From contig JANQEL010000274.1 of assembly GCA_028278345.1 (NCBI GenBank), forward strand, positions 1 through 42,758: a stretch of 42,758 nucleotides of DNA, given 5' to 3'. This stretch comes from Myxococcota bacterium. Its GTDB lineage: Bacteria; Myxococcota_A; UBA9160; UBA4427. The notes below the pieces were generated by a model. The model was not told the origin of the DNA, ran no database searches, and worked only from the letters and a program-made list of their open reading frames with translations. Both the position numbers and the translations under genes were made by a program. The number at the start of each line of letters is the position of its first letter. Within the stretch, counting starts at the first letter, position 1. Positions 32,385 through 40,886 of the stretch are shown one piece after another.

Positions 32385-33542
32385 CTAGTGGTGGAACAGG
32401 CGCAGGCCCGTGTGGACCATGGCGATGCCGTAGTCCTTGCACGCCGACTCGATGTCGGCGTCGCGCGTCGAGCCACCCGGCTGTGCGATGAACTTCACGC
32501 CGTGCTTCGAAGCGTGATCGATGTTGTCGCGGAAGGGGATGAAGCCGTCGCTCACGAGAGAAACGCCGTCGAGCTTCGCGATCCAGTCGCGCTTCTCTTC
32601 ATCGTTGAGGAGCACGAGGTCGCCGTCCAGCACCTCGCGCAACGCCACCTCTTCGAACTGCGTGAGGTCGCCTTCGAGGAAGCGGATGCGCCAGTTGATG
32701 CGCTCCTGTCGTTTCACTCCACTCTTGAACGCGAGGTCGAGCACGCGCGGATGACGACCCAGGTGCCAGGTATCGGCCTTCTCACCCGCGAGCTTCGTGC
32801 AGTCGACGCGCGACTGCTGCCCCGCCCCGATGCCGATCATCTGGCCGTCGAGGGCGTAGCCCACCGAATTCGACTGCGTGTACTTGAGCGCGATCAACCC
32901 GAGCACCATGTCGCGCTTGGCCGCCTCGGTAAAGGTTCCGCAGACCGGGTTCGCCACGTCGTCGAGGGTCACCTGGCGGTTGTTTCGATCCTGGGTGAGT
33001 CGCAGGCCGTAGGCTTCGCGGCTCTCGGTTTCGGGCGGCGTGAAATCGGCGTCGCCCTGCAACACGATGAAGCCGCCGTTCTTCTTGCGCTTCAGGATCT
33101 CGAGAGCTTCGGGGTCGTAGCCGGGCGCCACGACACCATCGGAGACGACGCCCTTCAAGAAATTCGCGGTCTCGACGTCGACCACATCGGAGAGCGCGAC
33201 GAAGTCGCCGAACGAACACTTGGGATCGGCGCCGCGCGCGCGCACGTAGGCGGTTGCGAGGGGCGTGAGCTCACGGCCCGCCACCTCGTAGCAGCGTGCG
33301 AGTTCTTCATCGAGCTCGACCGCCACCGCCGCACCCGCCGGCGACACGTGCTTGAAGCTCGCCGCGGCCGGAAGATCGAGTGCGCGACGCAATTCGAGTA
33401 CGAGCTGCCAGGCATTCACGGCGTCGAGGTAGTTGATCATCGACGGCGTGCCGTTGAGCTTCTCGATCGGAAGCGTGTCGGGATCGATCGCTTCGACCGA
33501 GGCAAAGGCCTGGTGGGGGTTGCAGCCGTATTTCAGGTCCAT
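32385..33542 (-). CDS. purH: Stand-alone AICAR transformylase (PurH C-terminal domain only)
   Basis: 385 residues that cover only the AICAR formyltransferase part of PurH: LKYGCNPHQ at residues 3-11, catalytic K64-H65 in SFKHVSPAG, SDVVDVETANFLKG, and QPGGSTRDADI near the C-terminus. The N-terminal IMP cyclohydrolase (MGS-like) domain is absent. The enzyme transfers formyl from 10-formyl-THF to AICAR in purine synthesis. The start is the ATG at 33542. The upstream gene is folC, which makes polyglutamated folates for this reaction. The ring-closing IMP cyclohydrolase must be encoded elsewhere. Confidence 0.85.
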   Translation of the reverse strand: MDLKYGCNPHQAFASVEAIDPDTLPIEKLNGTPSMINYLDAVNAWQLVLELRRALDLPAAASFKHVSPAGAAVAVELDEELARCYEVAGRELTPLATAYVRARGADPKCSFGDFVALSDVVDVETANFLKGVVSDGVVAPGYDPEALEILKRKKNGGFIVLQGDADFTPPETESREAYGLRLTQDRNNRQVTLDDVANPVCGTFTEAAKRDMVLGLIALKYTQSNSVGYALDGQMIGIGAGQQSRVDCTKLAGEKADTWHLGRHPRVLDLAFKSGVKRQERINWRIRFLEGDLTQFEEVALREVLDGDLVLLNDEEKRDWIAKLDGVSLVSDGFIPFRDNIDHASKHGVKFIAQPGGSTRDADIESACKDYGIAMVHTGLRLFHH

Positions 33543-33624
33543 CTGACGCGCATCTCCGTGCAGAAGAAAGAGGGGGCGAGGCAGCCCGAGAATGATGCAG
33601 TCGGCGCGAAACCTCAACGCGAAT

Positions 33625-34920
33625 TCAGGGCTGCCACTGCTCCCGCGCGATCGCGGCGAGGTAGATGCTCCCCGCGGCCACGAGCAGATCGTCGGCCCGG
33701 GTGTCGGCGCGGGCCTCGCGTGCCGCGACGGCGGGATCCGCGATCTCACGAACTGACATCCCGGGACGCTGTTCGCCGACGAGGCTCGCGAGCGCCGCGG
33801 CCTCGATCGAGCGGTGGGGCTCGGCGCGGGTCGCGATCACTTCGTCGAAGAGCGGCAGCAGGGCGTCGAGGATGGTGCCGAGATCCTTCCCTTCCGAAAC
33901 CGAGAGCAGCAGCCGACGGCGCCCGGGCTGCGCGGGCAGCGCATCGATCACCGCCGCGAGCTCGAGGGCCGACGCCCGGGTGTGTGCGGCGTCCACGATG
34001 ACGCGGGGGGTCTCGCTCAGCATCTCGACCCTTCCGGGAAGCGTCGCGGCCGCGATTCCCGCCAGGGCGCGCTCGCGCTGTGCCGGACTCTCGAAGCCGG
34101 CCTCTCCGCCGACCAGCCGCTCTACGCACGCGAGCGCGAGCCCCGCATTGTCTTCCTGATGTCGGCCGTACACCGAGAGTGCGTCACCGCTCACGGGCTC
34201 GAATTCCTTTGCGAGAGCGAAGATGGGCGCGCCGACCTCGGCAGCCCGCCCGCGGATCACGGCATCGGCATCGGGCACGAGACGCCCGACGAAGCACGGC
34301 ACGGAGGGCTTGATGATCCCCGCCTTCTCGGCCGCGATCAGCGCGATGGTGTCTCCCAGCTTGTCGGTGTGTTCGAGTTCGATCGTGGTGATCGCGCACA
34401 CGAGGGGGTCGACGACGTTGGTCGAGTCGAGCCTTCCGCCGAGGCCCACCTCGAGGATCGCGAAGTCGACTTCGGCACGAGCGAAGATCAGCAGCGCCGC
34501 CGCGGTCGTCGCGTCGAAGAAGGTGGGCGCGAGTTCGGGATCGTTCGCTCGCAGCCAGTCCACGTGAGGACACAGGTCGTTCACCGCCCGCGCGAGTTCG
34601 GCGCCCTCGACATCACGCCCGTCGATGCGAAAGCGCTCGGTCCAGCTATGGAGATGCGGTGACGTGAAGACGCCCACCCGCTTGCCCAGCGCCCCGAGGG
34701 CCGCCTCGGCGAACAGGCAGGTCGAACCCTTCCCCTTCGACCCCGCCACGTGCAGAACCGAGAGCTCCGCCTGCGGGTTCCCCACGCGTTCGAGCAACGC
34801 CCGAATCGGATCGAGGCTCATGCGCACGTTCGACCAATCGCGACGCTTTTCGATGTTGATCAGCGTCTCGAGATAGCGCCCGGCCTGCTCGGCGGTTTCG
34901 ATGGGGGAGTCGGATGTCAT
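33625..34920 (-). CDS. folC: Folylpolyglutamate synthase / dihydrofolate synthase (FolC)
   Basis: 431 residues, Mur-ligase superfamily. The P-loop is GSKGKGST (60-67), followed by VFTSPHLHSW, FFDATTAAALL, ILEVGLGGRLDSTNVV and IIKPSVPC, then VDAAHTRASA in the C-terminal domain, all in normal order. It adds glutamate to dihydropteroate and/or folates. The neighbouring AICAR transformylase (82 bases downstream) uses the folate product. Confidence 0.92.
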   Translation of the reverse strand: MTSDSPIETAEQAGRYLETLINIEKRRDWSNVRMSLDPIRALLERVGNPQAELSVLHVAGSKGKGSTCLFAEAALGALGKRVGVFTSPHLHSWTERFRIDGRDVEGAELARAVNDLCPHVDWLRANDPELAPTFFDATTAAALLIFARAEVDFAILEVGLGGRLDSTNVVDPLVCAITTIELEHTDKLGDTIALIAAEKAGIIKPSVPCFVGRLVPDADAVIRGRAAEVGAPIFALAKEFEPVSGDALSVYGRHQEDNAGLALACVERLVGGEAGFESPAQRERALAGIAAATLPGRVEMLSETPRVIVDAAHTRASALELAAVIDALPAQPGRRRLLLSVSEGKDLGTILDALLPLFDEVIATRAEPHRSIEAAALASLVGEQRPGMSVREIADPAVAAREARADTRADDLLVAAGSIYLAAIAREQWQP

Positions 34921-34939
34921 CGGCTCGGAACCAAAACAG

Positions 34940-34967
34940 AAGAGGCGGCCGCAAGCGACCGCCTCTT
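34940..34967 (-). terminator. Intrinsic terminator after the small Cys-rich gene
   Basis: The arms AAGAGGCGG and CCGCCTCTT (9-bp perfect stem, 34940-34948 and 34959-34967) enclose a 10-base loop. On the minus strand CTGTTTTGG follows, giving a short T-run. It lies 30 bases after the stop at 34998 and just before folC, so folC is probably transcribed from its own promoter. Confidence 0.7.
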
Positions 34968-34997
34968 CGATCTACCTTTGGCTCGTACAGGGTCTGG

Positions 34998-35324
34998 CTA
35001 CTGGACCATGTACTTCTTCCAGGAGCGGTATTCCTTGACCGCGGCACTCGTGGTCTCGTTCGCAGGAAAGAAGTACTTCACCGCATGCCCGCATTCCTGG
35101 CAGATCTTGTAACAGAACTTGAACCCATCGACTTCGCGCATGCTGCCAACCGTCAAGCGGTTGTCATCGGTGCAGCACGAAGACGGCGTGGGGGGAGACA
35201 CGATCTTGCGCGGGTAGTCGTTCTGCGGAGCCTCATCTTCCGTGTAGTGGATGATGTTCTTCGTCAGACGATGAGATCGTTCCTCGGAGTTCTTCTTGCG
35301 GATGTTGCTACCAATACGCCTCAA
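34998..35324 (-). CDS. Small Cys-rich (zinc-ribbon-like) protein, function unknown
   Basis: 108 residues from a TTG at 35324, whose TTGA overlaps the stop of the NRDE gene and which follows GAGGA at seven bases. Codons are strongly G/C-ending across this span, supporting the long start over the ATG at 35141. Cysteines occur as SCC near the middle and as FCYKICQECGHAV near the C-terminus, a C-x3-C-x2-C metal-ribbon-like group. The N-terminal half is basic and polar. No family was recognised. A terminator follows, so it ends a two-gene operon with the NRDE protein. Confidence 0.65.
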   Translation of the reverse strand: MRRIGSNIRKKNSEERSHRLTKNIIHYTEDEAPQNDYPRKIVSPPTPSSCCTDDNRLTVGSMREVDGFKFCYKICQECGHAVKYFFPANETTSAAVKEYRSWKKYMVQ

Positions 35325-36139
35325 CTCACTGTCCTCGTGGTTGACCCGACTTCGTCGTAGCTTGCCAACCGGCTCAGCTCTCGAAGCAGGGGTGTTGAAT
35401 CCTCGAACGGAGTGACGCAGGGTGCGCCATCCGCGTAATAGAACCTGCTCTCGGCGAACCCGTTCTGCGCCGGATCCGCCTCGAGCTGCAGCAAGACCGC
35501 GCTGCGAGTTCCATAGGCCTCGGTGTGGACACAGGTGGCGCCGAGAGGGCCACGCTGCGCGTCGTTGTTGCCGTCGTGTGACTGACAGAGCTTCGTCAGA
35601 CCCGCGATCACTTCGTCGCTCGCGCAACCGAGCAGGTCGCGCGCGCCTTCGAGGGTACGCAGGGTCTTGTGATGCTCGATGTCGTTGGGCTCAGCGTTGC
35701 CGATCACATGGGCGCCCGGCTCGAGGGCGCTCACGCGCACCGTGCCGCCGTAGCAGACGATCGTGTAGGCATCGCTCCCGTCGGCGATGAAGAGATTGAA
35801 GGGGTTGTACTGCTCCGGGCGCAGGGCTTCGAACGCGGCCGCCGCCTTGTCGGCGCCTTCGTAACCGAGGGCGTCCATCACGAGCAGGCCACGCGAGCGG
35901 CGCGTGGTATCCGGCGTCTCGGTCGGGCGGTTGGTGAGGGCGGCGAACACGCCGTGCTGGTTCAGCCCGAGCCAGGTGCCGCCGGCCTGCAGATCGCGGG
36001 GGGCCAGGATGCGGGTCCCGTTCGCATGGGTGGTGAAATCCGGACCGGTCGCCGGGCGATCGAGGAATTCGTCGCGGTTGGCCGCGACCACCAGGGGTGC
36101 GCCGGGCACATGGCGGTGAATTGCGATCAAAGTGCACAT
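35321..36139 (-). CDS. NRDE family protein (TANGO2-like)
   Basis: 272 residues. It starts MCTLIAIHRH, with Cys2 exposed after Met removal as in N-terminal nucleophile-fold proteins, followed by the name-giving NRDE motif (VVAANRDEFLDRPA), TWLGLNQHGVFAALTNRP and RGLLV. TANGO2 relatives are linked to heme and acyl-CoA handling, but the bacterial role is not settled. The frame continues upstream but has no coding-like start; the ATG at 36139 is the family start. It is coupled by TTGA to the small Cys-rich gene. Confidence 0.85.
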   Translation of the reverse strand: MCTLIAIHRHVPGAPLVVAANRDEFLDRPATGPDFTTHANGTRILAPRDLQAGGTWLGLNQHGVFAALTNRPTETPDTTRRSRGLLVMDALGYEGADKAAAAFEALRPEQYNPFNLFIADGSDAYTIVCYGGTVRVSALEPGAHVIGNAEPNDIEHHKTLRTLEGARDLLGCASDEVIAGLTKLCQSHDGNNDAQRGPLGATCVHTEAYGTRSAVLLQLEADPAQNGFAESRFYYADGAPCVTPFEDSTPLLRELSRLASYDEVGSTTRTVS

Positions 36140-36570
36140 AGAGGAAAGCCGGATGGAACCGCGCCGAAGCCGGGATCGGGGAGGTCGCGGTGGGCGCCTG
36201 CGATCGGTTGGGGAGGGTGAACCATCCCGCCCATCATTCCGCGGGGGACGGGCAGGAGAGATGGCTGGGAAGGCGCGGAATGTACCGTGAAATCCCCCCG
36301 ATCGCAACCGGAAACTTCCGCCGAAGATCCCCAATTCTCGTGCAACTTCGGCAACTTTCGGCGCTGTACAGCGGCAACTCCGGGAAGCATTGGGTCTCGC
36401 TCCCAGCGGGGATGACCCGGGGTCGATCGGGCGGTCGTGGCGGTGATTTCTCGCTCTCGCAGGCACCGGGGTTGGTGGCCCGGGGTCCTGTGTAGGTGTC
36501 GGGCTCTGTGGCAAGTTCGCCGGCCCGACCGACCGATTTCGCATCCCGTGCGAATCCTCGAGAGCCCAGG
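36140..36570. other. 431-base divergent intergenic region
   Basis: This separates the minus-strand NRDE gene from the plus-strand repeat protein gene, so both promoters should lie here, but no clear -35/-10 pair was seen. An inverted repeat TTCGCA-5-TGCGAA lies at 36538-36554, 16 bases before the repeat-protein start. The longer frame from 36496 is not supported by a ribosome site. Confidence 0.45.
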
Positions 36571-37758
36571 ATGAACCGCTCGCCCATCACTGCCTGCATC
36601 TCCCGCGTCTGCTGCTTCATGGCGGTCATCGCCTTCGGCCTGACCTTCGCCCTCGCGCCGAACGCCGCGGCCGACCCCCTCGCCTCGAGCGACGACGATC
36701 TCTTCCGCCAGCTCGAAGAAGCCCGACGCCTCGAAGAAGAAGCCGAACGCCGCGAGGCCGAAGCCGAGGCCGCGCGCAAGGCCGAGATCGAGCGCAAGCG
36801 ACGCGAGGTTTCCGAGCGAAACGCCGCCCAGGAACGCGAACGCGAAGAACGCCTGCAGAGTGCGATCGATGAACAGATGCAGATGCAGGACATCATGCTC
36901 GAACGCCGGCAACGCAACGAAACCGCGACCACCCGCGAGGTGCTCGGGGCCCATCGCGTCGACGACGACGATGCTTCGCAAAGCAACGAACCCCGCGAAG
37001 CACCGCCCGTCCCCGAGACCCGCGACCTGCCGCGCGCGATCTTCGACGAAAAGTCGGTGACGATCGACGGCAGCACCCCCGGCTTCACGAACAAGCGCAA
37101 GCTCAAGGCCAAACGTCTCTCCCTCGACGCCGACCGCGACGGCAAGCCCGAGGTCGTGCGCTGGATCGAACGCAAGAGCGAGACTCCGCTGCGCCAGGAA
37201 GAAGACCGCAACTACGACGGCCGCATGGACAGCTTCCTCACCTACGAACGCGGTCGCATCGTGGCACGCGAGATCGACAGCAATCACGACGGAAGGCCGG
37301 ACATCTTCGAGCGCTACGCCTCGGGGCGTCAGACCGAGCGCTCACTCGACCGCGACTACGACGAGGTGCTCGACGCCTTCTACGAGTTCGAAGGCAAATA
37401 CCTCGCCCGCGAGCGCCACGACGCCAACAACGACGGCACCATCGATCTCGTGATCGACTACAAGAAGGGCCGCCGCGACAAGGCCCGGGAAGACACCGAT
37501 CGCGACGGCCGCCCCGACACCTGGACGCGCTACGGCGTGGTCGACGGCCGCGAAACCGTCACCCACATCGAAGTCGACAAGAGCGGCCGCGGTTTCGCCG
37601 ACACCTTCGAGACCTTCGAATCCCAGAACGGCAAGGCCGTGATCGCCCGCCGCGAAGAAGACATGGATGGCGACGGCGAAGTCGATCTCGTCTCGATCTA
37701 CCGGAAGGGAAAGCTCGTCCGCCGCGAGATCCTGAAGCCCGAGGTCGTGCCGCTCTGA
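36571..37758 (+). CDS. Exported protein with coiled coil and Asp-rich DxDxDG-type repeats
   Basis: 395 residues. A signal peptide (1-35, AFGLTFALAP then NAAADP) is followed by a Glu/Arg/Ala-rich coiled coil (about 43-115) and an acidic linker. Eight repeats of the form D-x-(D/N)-x-D-G-x-x-D then begin at residues 186, 212, 236, 260, 284, 308, 336 and 364, about 24 to 28 residues apart, each followed by an aromatic-rich strand (for example DSNHDGRPDIFERYA). These loops resemble calcium-binding loops of thrombospondin type 3 and EF-hand-like repeats. The fourth and seventh lack key residues. A Ca-binding surface scaffold is likely. It is convergent with the vWA gene. Confidence 0.7.
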   Translation: MNRSPITACISRVCCFMAVIAFGLTFALAPNAAADPLASSDDDLFRQLEEARRLEEEAERREAEAEAARKAEIERKRREVSERNAAQEREREERLQSAIDEQMQMQDIMLERRQRNETATTREVLGAHRVDDDDASQSNEPREAPPVPETRDLPRAIFDEKSVTIDGSTPGFTNKRKLKAKRLSLDADRDGKPEVVRWIERKSETPLRQEEDRNYDGRMDSFLTYERGRIVAREIDSNHDGRPDIFERYASGRQTERSLDRDYDEVLDAFYEFEGKYLARERHDANNDGTIDLVIDYKKGRRDKAREDTDRDGRPDTWTRYGVVDGRETVTHIEVDKSGRGFADTFETFESQNGKAVIARREEDMDGDGEVDLVSIYRKGKLVRREILKPEVVPL

Positions 37759-37779
37759 GGCACGGGCGGAACCGGGCGG

Positions 37780-39078
37780 CTACTCGTCCGCCTCGTCCTC
37801 CGCCTCGATCGTCACGACGCCCTTCTGGCGTTCGCGGAAGGCCTGGATGCGCTTCTGCTCGAGCAGCAGCATCATTTCCTTGTTGCGCTTGCGCACGCGC
37901 TCGAGTTCGGCGACCAGCTCGTTCTCGCTGAGACCGGCCTGCTCGAAGTCGACGTCGAGATTGACCGAGTTCTCCCCGCCATCGCTGGCCAGCACCGTCA
38001 CCTGCACCTGGTTGCGACCGAGGCCGACGGGCACGAAGCCCGAGAACGACCCATCGGGCGAGAGGTGCACGTCGTAGGAGATGTCGTTGGTGGTGAGGTT
38101 CGTGATCACCACGTCCTCGATGTTCGCGAACGACACGCTGCGCAGGAAGGCGAGGATCTCGCCCGGGTTGCGCACCGGCGTGTAGGCGCCACCAGTGAGC
38201 CGCGCCATCTCGGTGGTGGCCACCGGCGATTCGAGGGCGTAGCGACCGAGGGCGAAGCTGTTGATGGTGAGGCCGGCCTTGCGGGCGAGCCGCGCTGCGC
38301 GAATCGCCTCTTCGGTGTCTTCCGCGTCGGGGGTGTCGCCGCGGCCGTAGGGGAAGGTGGGAACGCCGTCGGTCAGGAACTGCAGCAGCCGTCGCGCCTT
38401 GGGTCGCGCTTCGCTCTGCGCACCGGTGAGCCCCACCAGCTCGACGACCGCGAGTCGAATCGCAGCCGAGAAGTTCGTGGCCCCGTGCGACCCCTCGGCG
38501 AGCACCTCTTCGAGCACCTTCAACACCGCGGGGAAGTCGTCGGTGAGCGGGATGCGGAGGATCGCGTCCTGCTGGTCGGCCGAGCGCCGCTCTCCGGTTT
38601 CGAGATCGACCTCACCCGAGAAGGTCAGCACGCCGACGCGACTGCGTCCCGCGGAGAGCGAATCGACCAACATGCGGGCGGCGCGAATCTCGGCGCCCAG
38701 GATGCTGTCGTCGGGATCGCTGCACACCATGTCCGTGGGATAGGTGCCGGGGGCGACGAGTTCTTCCTGGGGGTTGAAACCGACTTCGCCGTCTTCATCG
38801 ACATCGATGCCGCTCGGAAAGCGCGTCGACTTGCTGACATCGATCGCGATCATGACGTCGAAGTCGAGGGGATCCGCGGTACCCGAGCGCGCCGATCCGC
38901 GAATCGCAGCCACGTGCACGCGATTGCGCACCACCTCGCCGTTGCTGGGCGACGCGATGTCGATCGCGACGGGGCTCACGTCCGCGCGCTCGACACTCGC
39001 TGCGAACGCACTCCCGGCGAGCAACACCGCGGCTTGACAAAGCGCCAGCGTCACGACGAAGCATCGTCGCAGGGTCAT
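37780..39078 (-). CDS. Exported von Willebrand factor A domain protein
   Basis: 432 residues from the ATG at 39078. A signal peptide (CFVVTLALCQAAVLLAGSAFA) precedes a vWA domain with the MIDAS motif AIDVSKST (about 78-85) and a nearby acidic loop DVDEDGEVGF. A beta-rich middle (GQVTVLASDGG-like strands) and a charged, coiled-coil C-terminus (about 395-432) follow. Such proteins bind metal and ligands at the surface or in the periplasm. It is convergent with the Asp-rich repeat protein; both are exported and possibly act together. Confidence 0.75.
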   Translation of the reverse strand: MTLRRCFVVTLALCQAAVLLAGSAFAASVERADVSPVAIDIASPSNGEVVRNRVHVAAIRGSARSGTADPLDFDVMIAIDVSKSTRFPSGIDVDEDGEVGFNPQEELVAPGTYPTDMVCSDPDDSILGAEIRAARMLVDSLSAGRSRVGVLTFSGEVDLETGERRSADQQDAILRIPLTDDFPAVLKVLEEVLAEGSHGATNFSAAIRLAVVELVGLTGAQSEARPKARRLLQFLTDGVPTFPYGRGDTPDAEDTEEAIRAARLARKAGLTINSFALGRYALESPVATTEMARLTGGAYTPVRNPGEILAFLRSVSFANIEDVVITNLTTNDISYDVHLSPDGSFSGFVPVGLGRNQVQVTVLASDGGENSVNLDVDFEQAGLSENELVAELERVRKRNKEMMLLLEQKRIQAFRERQKGVVTIEAEDEADE

Positions 39079-39346
39079 GGGCGGGTACTCGGATCGCAAA
39101 GGAGCCTGATTCCTGGGCCTGGCGGGCGCGGCTCTTCGAAGAAGCCGCGGTTTCGAGAAATGGAAATCAATGAACGATCGGGTCCGAAGTCAGGTTGCAC
39201 CGCAATCCACCGTCTCACGACGTGGATCGCCGCACCCCCCGATCAGCCCGGCCGAAGCGCGTGGAATATACCAGAGGGACCTTGGGATCAGGCAACCGTC
39301 AGCCACGCGCAACTGTGCTTCGTCGCGAGGGTTCTGCCCCTATGAG

Positions 39347-40468
39347 TCACGGCTGGGCCGCAGGAGGTTCCACAGGCTCTCGGCCCGCCCTCAACGGTGC
39401 CTGCGCGAAGCGATCAATTCGGCGCAGCTTCGCGGCAGCCCGCTCGAGAGCCTCGAGCGTGACCCGCCCGACGGCGTGCAGGCCCGACGAGGCGCGTCGT
39501 GGCGCGGGCGTGGGCGCATTTCCCGCGGCGCTCGAGGGCGAGCCTTCGGCCTCGGGGAGGAGCGGGGTGTCGGCGTTTGCGAGGGCGACCGAGGAGCGCC
39601 CGGCGATCTGCGCGAAGGTGCTCCGCCCGGTCTGGGCGCGCCCATAGGGGCTCGCGGAGGGAAACCGGGCCGCGTGGCCGAGATCGCGCGCTGCCTCCCA
39701 GAAGAGTTCGCGGTAGACCCGCGGCGAATCGATGTCGCGCAGCATCGGGAGGTCGCGATGGCCCACCGCACCGAAGAAGATCGCCGCACGCACGTTCTCG
39801 AGTTCTCCCGTGCGCGACCAGTCTTCGACGAGGCTGCGGGTTCCCAGGTGCTCCGAAGGCGACGACGACGAGGTCGGCCCAGCCGCGTCGCCGTCGATGA
39901 ACACGATCCACAGGGTGTAGTCGGGAACATCCCCGGCGAGAGCCACGCGCGCCAACTCGAGCAACAGGGCGGCTCCCGACGCGCGCTGGTCGTCGGGGCG
40001 CAGCCGCGGCTCGCGAGCATCGCTTTCGGGAAGATCGTAGTGGGCCGCGAGGACGATCACGTCGTTCGAACGCCCGGGCACGCTGGCCAGCACGTGGTGG
40101 AGTTCGATCACGTCGCCGTCGCCGATGGTTGCGAGGGTGCGCAGCTCGCGATTCGGCACACCGGCGCGAGAGAGCGTCTCGCGCAGGAATTCGCGCGAAT
40201 TCGCCGCGGCGCGCGAACCCGTGACGCGGGGGCCGAACTCGTTGAGTGTGCGCATGTGTTGCCAGGCGGTCTGCCCGGAGAATAGGACCGGGCCTGGTGG
40301 ACGGCCGAGCGTGGACTTCGCCCGGCTGGCCGTGGGGTCGGGCGTCGTGCACGCGACCGGCAACGAACACGCAACGAGCACGGCTGCGACCACGATCAGG
40401 CTTCGCCCTGTCGCGATCACTCCCCGTTCCCTGTCGCGCCTACCCGCGTTGCGTTGCTCCTGTGCCAC
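39347..40468 (-). CDS. M28/glutaminyl-cyclase-like lipoprotein with degenerate metal site
   Basis: 373 residues from a GTG at 40468 with AGAAGGG seven bases upstream. A basic N-terminus and a hydrophobic stretch with two possible lipobox cysteines (C34 in VLVAC, C40 in PVAC) suggest a lipoprotein. The fold is M28/glutaminyl cyclase: NEFGPRVTGS, VLAAHYDLPESD (H143, D145), DDQRASGAALLLELA (D159/D160) and WIVFIDGDAAG. In active glutaminyl cyclases the last motif reads DGEE; here it is DGDAA, so the catalytic Glu is Asp and the zinc-ligand Glu is Ala. The WHT-type histidine region is also absent. It may be inactive or bind something else. Confidence 0.75.
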   Translation of the reverse strand: MAQEQRNAGRRDRERGVIATGRSLIVVAAVLVACSLPVACTTPDPTASRAKSTLGRPPGPVLFSGQTAWQHMRTLNEFGPRVTGSRAAANSREFLRETLSRAGVPNRELRTLATIGDGDVIELHHVLASVPGRSNDVIVLAAHYDLPESDAREPRLRPDDQRASGAALLLELARVALAGDVPDYTLWIVFIDGDAAGPTSSSSPSEHLGTRSLVEDWSRTGELENVRAAIFFGAVGHRDLPMLRDIDSPRVYRELFWEAARDLGHAARFPSASPYGRAQTGRSTFAQIAGRSSVALANADTPLLPEAEGSPSSAAGNAPTPAPRRASSGLHAVGRVTLEALERAAAKLRRIDRFAQAPLRAGREPVEPPAAQP

Positions 40469-40886
40469 CTGCGAACCCTTCTGTTTCAGCTATCCGTGCG
40501 TCGCTGCTCGGGAAAACGGCCGGCTCCGGAGCCGGGACAGTATCGTGGGCGGCGCCTTCGGCACCGCCAGACCGGCTCCGCCGTGGCGCCCGCCATCTCG
40601 CCGCGAATTCAAAACCCATCCAGAAGTGGGTTGGATTGTCGCAATTGCCCCCGGTTCCGTTTTTTTGCGTCCGAAAGATCAGTTCTCCTGACACATTCGG
40701 AAATCTCGACCCACTCCCTTAACAGGCGTCCCGTCCTCGCGGGACTCTTCAGAAGTGGGAGGCAGGGCTCCACCCCTGTGAGCCCTGTCTCCTTCGTCTT
40801 CTGACCCTGCCGGTCCCTTCTCTACACCTTCGGGCCGGCTGCCCGACCCCACCCCGATTCCCGGTCCCGGGAAGGCGAACGTCACC
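40469..40886. other. 418-base intergenic region with multiple hairpins
   Basis: No credible gene was found between the M28-like gene and comM. The 10-mer CAGAAGTGGG occurs at 40621-40630 and 40750-40759. The structured part at 40710-40811 is listed separately. A TTTTTTT run near 40660 lacks a stem and no plus-strand gene precedes it. Confidence 0.5.
40710..40811 (+). promoter_or_regulatory. Structured RNA leader candidate upstream of comM
   Basis: Five complementary pairs lie in about 100 bases. CCCACT/AGTGGG (40710-40715, 40754-40759) encloses GTCCCG/CGGGAC (40728-40733, 40740-40745). CAGGGCTC/GAGCCCTG (40763-40770, 40780-40787) is a perfect 8-bp hairpin. TCAGAAG/CTTCTGA (40749-40755, 40798-40804) and GGCAGGG/CCCTGCC (40761-40767, 40805-40811) compete with others, so alternative folds or a pseudoknot are possible. 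It could be a transcriptional leader for comM or a small RNA on either strand. Confidence 0.4.

Noticed and set aside
39127..39149. GCGGCT/AGCCGC hairpin as terminator
   Set aside because: A stem with a bulge is present between the M28-like and vWA genes, but no T-run follows on the minus strand, so it is not called.
40655..40670. TTTTTTT run as a terminator
   Set aside because: No adjacent stem and no plus-strand gene upstream to terminate.
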